64,000 nucleotides of DNA, taken from NCBI GenBank assembly GCA_036387415.1, contig DASVTU010000019.1, positions 556,884 through 620,883 of the forward strand, written 5' to 3'. Positions 51,750 to 59,412 of this stretch are shown one piece after another. Every line of letters starts with the position of its first letter. Position 1 is the stretch's first letter. The notes under the pieces are model-generated. The model worked only from the letters and a program-made list of their open reading frames with translations, was not told the origin of the DNA and did not search any database. The position numbers were made by a program, and so were the translations under genes. Source of the stretch: DASVTU01 sp036387415 (GTDB lineage Bacteria; Acidobacteriota; Blastocatellia; Pyrinomonadales; Pyrinomonadaceae).

Positions 51750-52663
51750 GATTGCTCCTGCACCTTTGAGATGAAGATGTCGTGCAGACTCGCTTCCACC
51801 TGTTCAAACTTCGTCACGCGCGCTCCTTCGGCCAGCAGACGCTTCAACAACTCCTGAGAGTCTGCGCCTCCGGCCAGCAACACTTCGACGTAATCGCTGT
51901 GCGGCTTCACGCTCGCCACCAACGAGCGGTCGGCGAGCACTCCGTTGACGCCCTCTGCGCGCAGAGCCACCGCGTTGCGCCCGAAACTTTTCTTCACTTC
52001 GCGCAGACTCCCTTCCAACACTTTGCGTGAACGATTGATGAGACAGATGTCGTCGCAGAGTCGTTCGGCCTGCTCCATCATGTGGGTCGAGAAGATGATG
52101 GTGCGCCCCGCTGCTTTCAGTTCCAACACCACGTCTCTCATCAATTCGACGTTAACGGGGTCGAGACCGGAGAATACTTCATCGAGAATTAGGAGGTCTG
52201 GGTCATGCATTACGGTGGCGATAAACTGAATTTTCTGCTGCATGCCTTTGGAAAGCTCGTTGGTTTTGCTGTTCTTCCACTCGCTCAACTTCAATCGTTC
52301 CAACCAACGGTCAATCGCCGCGTCCGCCGCACGCGCTTTCATGCCGCGCAACTCCCCGAAGAATCGCAACTGCTCGCCGACCTTCATCCGCTTATACAGT
52401 CCGCGTTCTTCGGGCAGGTAGCCGATGCGGTTCTGTAGTTCGGCGCTCATCGTTTGTCCGAAGAGTTTGATGGTACCGGAGTCGGGCGCGGTGATATTGA
52501 CAATCATGCGAATCGTGGTGGTCTTGCCCGCGCCGTTGGGGCCGAGCAGACCGAAGATACGCCCGCGACTCACGGCGAGACTCAATTCGTTGACGGCCAC
52601 GAAGTCACCGTAAGATTTCGTGATACGGTCGAGCAAGAGCGTCACATCGTCTGGTTCACTCAA
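51746..52663 (-). CDS. ABC transporter ATP-binding protein (NatA-like)
   Basis: The 305-residue protein has Walker A GPNGAGKTTT near residue 42, Q-loop-region NRIGYLPEERGLY, signature NELSKGMQQKIQF near residue 137, Walker B LLILDEVFSGLDP near residue 157 and switch His in FSTHMMEQAE. A C-terminal domain of about 90 residues follows (DUF4162-like). The Walker B has DEVFSGLDP where DEPFSGLDP is commoner, a feature of NatA-type proteins. It energises export with the permease encoded next. Confidence 0.92.
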   Translation of the reverse strand: MSEPDDVTLLLDRITKSYGDFVAVNELSLAVSRGRIFGLLGPNGAGKTTTIRMIVNITAPDSGTIKLFGQTMSAELQNRIGYLPEERGLYKRMKVGEQLRFFGELRGMKARAADAAIDRWLERLKLSEWKNSKTNELSKGMQQKIQFIATVMHDPDLLILDEVFSGLDPVNVELMRDVVLELKAAGRTIIFSTHMMEQAERLCDDICLINRSRKVLEGSLREVKKSFGRNAVALRAEGVNGVLADRSLVASVKPHSDYVEVLLAGGADSQELLKRLLAEGARVTKFEQVEASLHDIFISKVQEQS

Positions 52664-52728
52664 AATAAAGTTTCACCTCCGCCGGACAGATTCCGGTGCG
52701 ACAACAAGAGAAACGTGCAGCATTCGTC

Positions 52729-52794
52729 GCGTCTGTATTTAACAATCGCTGCGTCTACATTCGACAAATACCGCGTCAGCATTCAACAAACGGT
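52729..52794. repeat. Three tandem 22-base direct repeats in the divergent gap
   Basis: Units start at 52729, 52751 and 52773, each with GCGTC, then ATT or a near form at position 9, then ACAA at position 13 or 14. Sequence between the constant blocks varies. They lie between the divergent ABC ATPase and VWFA genes, where binding sites for a regulator would be expected. The 295-base gap shows no heptad element. Confidence 0.6.
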
Positions 52795-52958
52795 TCGCGC
52801 CATTATACGGTGCGGCGGCATTGAAAGTTTGTTTAGAGGCAGAGTTTTCGCGTTGTCCGGCATCCATTATTTCGTATGCAAGCACTGCTCTAACGTGTGC
52901 GCGCCCGTGTGTTATCATTGATGCCGACCCTTTCTTGGCTGGAAGCAGGTACCACGTT

Positions 52959-55202
52959 ATGCCTTCCGAAATCATTCCTTTGAGCCGCAAACTCCTCTCA
53001 TTTCTGTTTTGTTTCAACTTGCTCGTTCCACTCATTCAGGCGCAACAAACGCCAGCGCCGACGACGAACGCACAGCAACCTTTCGCCGTTGAACAGGATG
53101 ACGAAGTAGTGCGCGTCGATACGGAACTTGTGCAGACGGACGTGATGGTCTTCGACAAGCAGGGGCGTTTCGTTGAAGGTTTGCAGCCCGCGCAGTTTGA
53201 GCTACGCGTTGACGGCAAGCCACAAGCCATTTCGTTTTTTGAAATGATTCGTGCCGGAAGCCTCGACGAAGACGTGCAACTCGCGGCGGCGCGCGGACTC
53301 GGCGGGAGTCGTGAGATTCGCACGTCGTCGAAGGGTGAGCGTGCCGCTGTTCGTCCGCTCGACCGTGGGCGCACCATCTTCTTCTTCATCGACGACATGC
53401 ATCTCTCGGCGGGCAATCTTCCACAGACGCGCGACGCTATGCGTAGCTTCGTCAACGAGATGGGACAGAACGACGAGGCCGCGATTCTCTCGACCACCGG
53501 ACAAATCGGCTTTCTTCAACAACTGACGGGCGACAAGAACGTGTTACGCAAAGCCATCGACCGTCTCACTATTCGTCAATGGTCGTATGCGGATGCGGAG
53601 CGACCACCGATGTCGGAATACAACGCGTTGGCTATCGAACGTCGGGATATTGGAGTGACAGAGTATTTCAGAGACGAATGGATTAAGCAGAACGGATTTG
53701 CGGGCGATGCGGCGGCGGTGGCGGCGATGGCTGAAGCGGCGGTGCGTTCGCGCGCCAACAATATTCTCCAACAGTCAGCACACGTCACGCAGAAGACACT
53801 CGGCTCGCTAGAAAACGTCGTCCGCTCCGTCGCTCCACTTCCCGGTCGCAAGATTCTCTTTTTTATCTCGGAAGGATTTTTCCTGAACGAACGTTCGTCA
53901 AGCGTGCTTGACCAATTGCGTCGCGTGACGGACGCGGCGGCGCGCACAGGCACCGTGATTTATTCGATGGATGCGCGCGGACTCACGTCCGGCATGACCG
54001 ACGCCGCCACCGAAGGAGGATTCGACCCGACGGGCAGCCTCGCACGCGCTGGTCAGGGCGAGTTTGCCGCCGCGCAGGACGGGCTGAACGCGCTCGCCGT
54101 CAACACAGGCGGTCGCGCCATCCTCAACAAGAATCGTCTCGACACCGAAGTCAAAGGCGCGCTCAAGGAGACGGAAGTTTACTACCTTCTGGCGTGGACT
54201 CCCTCCGCCGCAACCGGACGCGGCAACAAGTTTCGGACGATTGATGTGAAAGTTGCGGGGCGGCCTGATTTGCGCGTGCGCGTGCGTCGCGGCTATCTCG
54301 TCGAACGCGATGAGGCACAGAAGTCTTCGGCGCGCAATCGCACGGCTCCGGTCTCCGACAAAAAGGCGTCGCCCGTGGCGCAACTCTTCTCCGCGTTGCG
54401 TTCGCCATACCCGCGCAATGATTTGCAAACCGCGCTCTACGCCGGATATGCCGATGCGCCGAACGCCGGGGTGATGTTGACCACGCTCGTTCAGGTCGAT
54501 GGGGCGTCGCTCGATTTCGGTAACGACGCCAACAAACAGAACGCGAAGATTGAACTCATCGGCGGCGTGTTTGACGAGCGCGGCAAAGCGGCGACGACCT
54601 TTCAACAAGAGTTGGTTGTGCCGCCGCCTCTGCCTAACTACAACGGACGGCGACACATCACTTACAACCACCCGCACCGTCTCGCGCCCGGACTCTATCA
54701 AGTGCGCGTCGCCGTCCGCGACGGCAAAAGCGGTCGTATCGGCAGTGCTACCCAGTGGATTCAGATACCCGACATTCAGCAGGGACAGTTTTCGCTCAGC
54801 AGTATTTTTCTCAGCGAACGACCCGCAGACGACGCCGCCGTTTCAAACACTGCACAACCGGCGACGGGCACACCGCTCGAAACAAACTTGCCGAGCGTAG
54901 ACCGTCGTTTCGCACGCATGTCGAAGTTGCAATTCATCGTCGGCATCTACAACGCGGCGCGTCAGCCCACGCCGCCCGACGTGGCGCTTCAGATACAGGT
55001 CTTCCGCGATGACCAACCCGTCATCACCACACCACTCCGCAAAGTGGATACCAGCGGCGTGACCGATTTATCTCGCATCCCCTACGCGGCGGAATTCGGT
55101 TTAGGCGGTCTGCCCGCCGGACAATACGTTCTCCAAATCACTGCCATCGACCGTATCGCTAAATCCAACGCCACGCAACGCGTTAACTTCACAATCGAGT
55201 AA
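52959..55202 (+). CDS. Secreted VWFA-related domain protein (acidobacterial type)
   Basis: The 747-residue protein has a signal peptide (LLSFLFCFNLLVPLIQAQ). An N-terminal strand region follows (VDTELVQTDVMVFDKQGRFVEGLQPAQFEL), then a von Willebrand A-like domain (about 130-400) with RTIFFFIDDMHLSAGNLPQTRD, AAILSTTGQIGFLQQLTGD and GRKILFFISEGFFL, and a beta-rich C-terminal part. The arrangement is that of the 'VWFA-related Acidobacterial domain' family, abundant in Acidobacteria and of unknown role. The ATG at 52959-52961 is chosen because the signal peptide follows. The MIDAS-type acidic residues look only partly kept (DDMHLS instead of DxSxS). Confidence 0.88.
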   Translation: MPSEIIPLSRKLLSFLFCFNLLVPLIQAQQTPAPTTNAQQPFAVEQDDEVVRVDTELVQTDVMVFDKQGRFVEGLQPAQFELRVDGKPQAISFFEMIRAGSLDEDVQLAAARGLGGSREIRTSSKGERAAVRPLDRGRTIFFFIDDMHLSAGNLPQTRDAMRSFVNEMGQNDEAAILSTTGQIGFLQQLTGDKNVLRKAIDRLTIRQWSYADAERPPMSEYNALAIERRDIGVTEYFRDEWIKQNGFAGDAAAVAAMAEAAVRSRANNILQQSAHVTQKTLGSLENVVRSVAPLPGRKILFFISEGFFLNERSSSVLDQLRRVTDAAARTGTVIYSMDARGLTSGMTDAATEGGFDPTGSLARAGQGEFAAAQDGLNALAVNTGGRAILNKNRLDTEVKGALKETEVYYLLAWTPSAATGRGNKFRTIDVKVAGRPDLRVRVRRGYLVERDEAQKSSARNRTAPVSDKKASPVAQLFSALRSPYPRNDLQTALYAGYADAPNAGVMLTTLVQVDGASLDFGNDANKQNAKIELIGGVFDERGKAATTFQQELVVPPPLPNYNGRRHITYNHPHRLAPGLYQVRVAVRDGKSGRIGSATQWIQIPDIQQGQFSLSSIFLSERPADDAAVSNTAQPATGTPLETNLPSVDRRFARMSKLQFIVGIYNAARQPTPPDVALQIQVFRDDQPVITTPLRKVDTSGVTDLSRIPYAAEFGLGGLPAGQYVLQITAIDRIAKSNATQRVNFTIE

Positions 55203-55216
55203 ACGCTCCCGCGATG

Positions 55217-55291
55217 GCAATTTGAAAAAGGAAAAGGTGAAGAATACGCAGCGGTCTTTCCTCACCTTTTCCTTTCTCATTCTTCCTTCTT
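55217..55291. repeat. Heptad-built inverted repeat element S (VWFA/serA convergent gap)
   Basis: The left arm (55219-55245) has units TTGAAAA, AGGAAAA and GGTGAAG. The right arm (55257-55290) is complementary (CTCACCT, TTTCCTT). It ends at the serA stop codon and is the only element in a convergent gap. Confidence 0.7.
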
Positions 55292-56889
55292 TAATCGTCG
55301 AGTTGAATGCGCCGCGCGGAGATAACTTCGGGGAAGGAACGAAGTTCGGCCAACGTCGCGTCGTCAACCGGATGATCGGCTTCAATGACAGACATCGCCT
55401 CGCCGCCGCGCTCGCGTCGTCCGAGATGAAACTGGCTGATGTTGACGCCATGCTTGCCGAAAGTCGTGCCGAGGCGTCCGATGACGCCGGGCACGTCGTT
55501 GCTGCGCGTCAGCAGCATATTGCTCGACGGAATCGCTTCGATACGGAAACCGTCAATCTCTGTGATACGACCGTCGCCGCGTGTTCCGAAGAGTGCGCCC
55601 GACACAACATGCTCGCCGCCCGTCGTGACCACGCGAGTTCGCATCGCCGGAATCATTTCGCCAGTCGCTCCGTGTTTGTAGGAATCTATTACGTCGATGC
55701 CGCGTTCTTCGGCAATGAGAAGGGCGTTGACGACATTAACGCGTGCGCTCACGTCGCGTAGGAGTCCTGCGAGAAACGAACGGGTCACGGGAGCCGCATC
55801 CATCTCCGCCACATCGCCCGCATACTCAATGCCAATCTCTCGCACCGCCTCGTCCACCAACTGCGCCTGAAATCTTCCGAGTCGCTCGGCCAGTACCAGA
55901 TAAGGTTCGAGCGCGTGCAACTCTGTGGCGTCGAGCGTGGGAACGTTGACCGCGCCGTTGAGTGCGCCCGTCAGAAAATAGTCGCGCATCTGTTCGGCCA
56001 CTGTTACAGCGACGCCCTCTTGAGCCTCCTTTGTCGAGGCTCCGAGATGTGGTGTGACGATAACTTCATCGAGCGACAGGAGAGGATGCTCTGCGGGCGG
56101 CGGTTCTTTTTCAAACACGTCGAACGCCGCGCCCGCCACGCGTCCTTCTTTAATGGCCGCGTAGAGCGCAGGCTCATCGACGAGTCCGCCGCGCGCGCAG
56201 TTGATGATGCTGACGTTGTGCTTCATCTGCGCCAGCTCGCGTGCGCCGATGATGCCGCGCGTCTCCGGCGTCAGAGGCGTGTGGACGGTGAGAAAATCAG
56301 CGCGGGAGCAGACATCTTCGAGGCTAGCGAGTTCCAGTTCAAAATCGCCCGACTGCTCCGGCACGACGAACGGGTCGTAGGCGACGACCTTCATTTCAAA
56401 GGCGCGCGCGCGACTCGCCACCACGCGACCGATGCGCCCCAATCCGACGATGCCGAGCGTCTTTCCGCGCAGTTCGACGCCGACAAACTTTTTGCGCTCC
56501 CAACGCCCCGCCTTGAGACTAGCGTTGCTCTGCGGCACACGTCGCGCGAGCGCGAGCAACAATGCGATGGTATGTTCGGCGGTGGTCATCGTATTGCCGT
56601 CGGGCGCATTCATGACGACGATGCCGCGCGCCGTCGCCGCCGCCACTTCGATGTTATCGACGCCTACGCCCGCGCGACCGACGACACGCAGACGCGTCGC
56701 GGCATCCATCAATTGCGCGGTCACCTTCGTTTCGCTTCGCACCACCAGACCGTCGCAATCTCGCAGCGCCTCCACCAACTCGTCGGGCTTGAGTCCGGTC
56801 TTCTTCTCGACCACAAAGCCTGCTGCGCGCAGAGGCTCAAGGCCGCTCTCAATAACATCATCTGAAACAAGAATTTTTATGTCGGTCAT
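55291..56889 (-). CDS. serA: D-3-phosphoglycerate dehydrogenase
   Basis: The 532-residue protein has the full long SerA layout. The NAD-binding GLGRIGRVVASRARAFEMKVVAYDP lies near residue 145. Catalytic Arg is in INCARGGLVDEPAL, Glu in FDVFEKEPPP and His in VTPHLGAST. A middle ASB domain and a C-terminal ACT domain (NMLLTRSNDVPGVIGRLGTTFGKHGVNIS) follow. It starts serine synthesis and is usually serine-controlled through ACT. The ATG at 56887-56889 is chosen by family alignment. The repeat element T begins eight bases upstream. Confidence 0.95.
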   Translation of the reverse strand: MTDIKILVSDDVIESGLEPLRAAGFVVEKKTGLKPDELVEALRDCDGLVVRSETKVTAQLMDAATRLRVVGRAGVGVDNIEVAAATARGIVVMNAPDGNTMTTAEHTIALLLALARRVPQSNASLKAGRWERKKFVGVELRGKTLGIVGLGRIGRVVASRARAFEMKVVAYDPFVVPEQSGDFELELASLEDVCSRADFLTVHTPLTPETRGIIGARELAQMKHNVSIINCARGGLVDEPALYAAIKEGRVAGAAFDVFEKEPPPAEHPLLSLDEVIVTPHLGASTKEAQEGVAVTVAEQMRDYFLTGALNGAVNVPTLDATELHALEPYLVLAERLGRFQAQLVDEAVREIGIEYAGDVAEMDAAPVTRSFLAGLLRDVSARVNVVNALLIAEERGIDVIDSYKHGATGEMIPAMRTRVVTTGGEHVVSGALFGTRGDGRITEIDGFRIEAIPSSNMLLTRSNDVPGVIGRLGTTFGKHGVNISQFHLGRRERGGEAMSVIEADHPVDDATLAELRSFPEVISARRIQLDD

Positions 56890-56896
56890 TGTGTTT

Positions 56897-57005
56897 GGAA
56901 TAGACGATGGACGATAGACCATCAACGATGGAAAGCATTTGCTCGACTCGAAACATGCTGGCATGACGATAGACGGTTGTCTATCGTCAATGGTCTATCG
57001 TCCTT
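56897..57005. repeat. Heptad-built inverted repeat element T (serA/small protein gap)
   Basis: The left arm (56897-56932) has units TAGACGA, TGGACGA and TAGACCA. The right arm (56961-57004) has TCTATCG, TCAATGG, TCTATCG. Inside the right arm GACGATAGAC (56965-56974) and GTCTATCGTC (56979-56988) make a perfect 10-bp hairpin. Family shared with P and Q. Confidence 0.8.
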
Positions 57006-57006
57006 T

Positions 57007-57270
57007 CTACATTGGGCCGCCCGTGTCGCCGCCGTCGGCGCGACCGCCGCCGTCGCCTTCATTCGTCGGCGTAGGTGAAGCGCCTTCGAGCGAACCGCCG
57101 CCGCTGGCGGAGACTGTCGCGCTGCCGACGGTCGTCACTTTCGCGCTCTCTTCAAGACTGCTGAGAGTTTCGCTGCTTGTCGCTTCATCGTCGCGGGTTT
57201 GCGCCTGGTCGTCTGCGTCTCGGTCGGTCGCGGCGCTCGAAGCAGTTTTCGGGTCTTTCGCGTCTTCCAT
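57007..57270 (-). CDS. Small acidic, probably disordered protein of unknown function
   Basis: I do not recognise this 87-residue protein. It is rich in Asp, Glu, Ala, Ser, Thr and Gly (MEDAKDPKTASSAATDRDADDQ... GEGDGGGRADGGDTGGPM), with no Cys, almost no aromatic residues and no hydrophobic helix. It is therefore probably unfolded. A strong SD (AGAGGAG) stands eight bases before the ATG, and the gene is 11 bases after pgpA on the same strand. Both speak for a real gene. Confidence 0.65.
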   Translation of the reverse strand: MEDAKDPKTASSAATDRDADDQAQTRDDEATSSETLSSLEESAKVTTVGSATVSASGGGSLEGASPTPTNEGDGGGRADGGDTGGPM

Positions 57271-57281
57271 ATTCTTCTCCT

Positions 57282-57893
57282 CTAGAGCAGTAGATAAATT
57301 GATGTCAGCAGAGACATCAGCATCGCCGCGTATGCGCCCGCGAGCACGTCGTCGGCCATCACGCCGAGGCCGGACTCAAGTGCTTCGAGGCGGCGAATCG
57401 GATACGGCTTCCAGATGTCGAACAGACGGAACGCGACGAAGCCCGCCACCGTCGCCCACATGCCCGAATTAAACGGCACAAATAGGAAAGTAATCAATTG
57501 TCCGGCAACTTCGTCGATGACGACTGCGCCGGGGTCTTTGCGTCCGAGCAGAGGTTCCACACGCGTCGCCGCCCAGATGCCGACGATGATGATGACAAAC
57601 AACATCATCAACAGAAACGTCGTGCGGAAAGCCTCAAACGGCGGCACGCTCCAACCGCGCGATGCGACGTAGTTAAAAACCCTCGTATTCAACGCGCCGA
57701 GCAACAGATAAATCCCGACACCGACCGCTGACCCCCACGTCCCCGGCGCGACAGGCATGTAACCGACGCCGCACGTCGCCACGCCGAGCGCAACGTAGTC
57801 GCGCAACGAAAGTCGCCGCACCGCACTCGCCCGCACGGTCGTCGTCGGCGGCGGCGCGTCGAGACTGTCACTGGATTCTTTGACGCCACGCAT
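57282..57893 (-). CDS. pgpA: Phosphatidylglycerophosphatase A
   Basis: The 203-residue protein matches PgpA: GVGYMPVAPGTWGSAVG near residue 42, KDPGAVVIDEVAGQLITF near residue 118, RLFDIWKPYPIRRLE near residue 158 and GLGVMADDVLAGAYA near residue 175. About four membrane helices are visible. It removes phosphate from PGP to give phosphatidylglycerol. The first 30 residues are polar and not part of the family, so the start may lie somewhat downstream. Confidence 0.93.
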   Translation of the reverse strand: MRGVKESSDSLDAPPPTTTVRASAVRRLSLRDYVALGVATCGVGYMPVAPGTWGSAVGVGIYLLLGALNTRVFNYVASRGWSVPPFEAFRTTFLLMMLFVIIIVGIWAATRVEPLLGRKDPGAVVIDEVAGQLITFLFVPFNSGMWATVAGFVAFRLFDIWKPYPIRRLEALESGLGVMADDVLAGAYAAMLMSLLTSIYLLL

Positions 57894-57897
57894 AAAA

Positions 57898-57983
57898 ACA
57901 GAGGTCAGAGGTGAGAGGCCAGAGGTCAGTAGAAGACAGTTTTTGTTAACTGACCTCCGACCCCTAACCTCTGGTCTCTACTC
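57898..57983. repeat. Heptad-built inverted repeat element U (pgpA/rimO gap)
   Basis: The left arm (57899-57932) has units CAGAGGT, GAGAGGC and CAGAGGT. The right arm (57949-57982) has CTGACCT, CCGACCC and CTAACCT. Same unit family as element J beside tRNA-Gln. Confidence 0.82.
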
Positions 57984-59333
57984 TTAAATGATGTGTCCTA
58001 CGAGGTCGTATTCGTGCGCTTCTGTAATCTCGACGTTGACGAAATCTCCGGGGACGGGCGTAAAGCCTTCGGGCGCGTCATTGATGAGGATGCAGCCGTC
58101 AATCTCCGGCGCTTGCGTCTCCATGCGCCCCTGCCAGAGAAGTTCCGTCTCTTTCGACTCGCCCTCGAACAGCACGCGCACGACCGAACCCACGCGACGG
58201 CGATTCCGACGCAGAGATATTCGCTTCTGCTCTCGCATCAGACGGTCGCGCCGACGCGCCGCCACGCGCTCGTCAACCTTGTCCGGCAGAAGATACGCGG
58301 GTGTGCCTTCCTCGTCCGAATAAGTAAAGACGCCAACGCGGTCGAATTCGACGCTTTTGACGAAGCCGAGCAACTCCTCGAAGTCTTCATCCGTCTCGCC
58401 GGGGAAACCCGTGATAAACGTCGTGCGGACGGCGATGTCTGGAACGCGACTTCGCACGCGTTCGATGAGACGTTCGAGGCTGGCGCGCGTGCCGCCGCGC
58501 CGCATCAACTTGAGGACATTCGCCGACGCATGCTGCAAAGGCATGTCGAGATATTTGACCGCCTTCGGCTCACTCGCCAGCACGTCGAGAAAGGCATCGC
58601 TGATGTGCGTCGGGTAGGTGTACATCACGCGTACCCATTCGATGCCGTCAACGTGCGAGAGTTCCCGCAGGAGATGCGCGAGGCCGTCCGGCTGCGCTAA
58701 ATCTTCACCGTAACGCGATGAGTCCTGCGCGACGAGGATGATTTCCTTGACGCCCTGCGCGGCGAGTTGCTGCGCCTCGCTCAAGACCGAACCGAAGCGG
58801 CGACTACGGAAATGCCCGCGCATCTGCGGGATAAAACAGAAGGCGCAGGGGCGGTCGCAACCTTCGGCAATCTTGACGTAAGCGAAATAGTTCGGTGTGG
58901 CGAGCACGCGCGGCGTCGATTCGTCGTATAGATAAGTCGCGCTCTGATTGCCGATGGAGACGACTGGCAGGCGTCGCGTGTTGGTCTTCTCGTCGCAGAC
59001 CGTCGTGATGTCGTTAATCTGATTCGTGCCGATAAAAGCATCGACTTCGGGAATCTCGGCGCGCAACTCGTCGCGGTAACGTTCGACCAGACATCCCGCC
59101 ACGACGAGTCGCTGGCAACTCCCTTCGGACTTCAAACGCGCCGCATCCAGAATCGCATCAATCGACTCGCGTTTCGCCGCGTCGATAAAGCCACACGTAT
59201 TGACGACGAGCGTTTCGGCCTCGCTCGCGTCAGTCGTAATTTCATAACCATCCTGCCGGAGTTTGCCCATCATCACCTCGCTATCGACAAGGTTCTTCGG
59301 GCAGCCCAGACTGATAAATCCGATTTTCTTCAT
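57984..59333 (-). CDS. rimO: Ribosomal protein S12 methylthiotransferase
   Basis: The 449-residue protein starts KIGFISLGCPKNLVDSEVMMG with the first cluster Cys, has NTCGFIDAAKRES and VVAGCLVERY with the other two, then the radical-SAM motif CDRPCAFCFIPQMRG near residue 158. A C-terminal TRAM domain is present. It adds a methylthio group to Asp of S12. The LGCPKN and FCFIPQMRG forms fit RimO rather than MiaB. Repeat element V begins three bases before the ATG and there is no SD. Confidence 0.95.
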   Translation of the reverse strand: MKKIGFISLGCPKNLVDSEVMMGKLRQDGYEITTDASEAETLVVNTCGFIDAAKRESIDAILDAARLKSEGSCQRLVVAGCLVERYRDELRAEIPEVDAFIGTNQINDITTVCDEKTNTRRLPVVSIGNQSATYLYDESTPRVLATPNYFAYVKIAEGCDRPCAFCFIPQMRGHFRSRRFGSVLSEAQQLAAQGVKEIILVAQDSSRYGEDLAQPDGLAHLLRELSHVDGIEWVRVMYTYPTHISDAFLDVLASEPKAVKYLDMPLQHASANVLKLMRRGGTRASLERLIERVRSRVPDIAVRTTFITGFPGETDEDFEELLGFVKSVEFDRVGVFTYSDEEGTPAYLLPDKVDERVAARRRDRLMREQKRISLRRNRRRVGSVVRVLFEGESKETELLWQGRMETQAPEIDGCILINDAPEGFTPVPGDFVNVEITEAHEYDLVGHII

Positions 59334-59335
59334 AA

Positions 59336-59412
59336 CTGGTAAATCGTAAATAGTGAATGGTCGATGGTGGCAAGACGAAGAAGGTTTATCTATTCACCAT
59401 TTACCATTTACT
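59336..59412. repeat. Heptad-built inverted repeat element V (rimO/transglutaminase gap)
   Basis: The left arm (59337-59372) has units TGGTAAA, TCGTAAA and TAGTGAA. The right arm (59388-59412) reads CTATTCA, CCATTTA, CCATTTA. It covers the stop codon of the transglutaminase-like gene. Same family as F and O. Confidence 0.8.
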
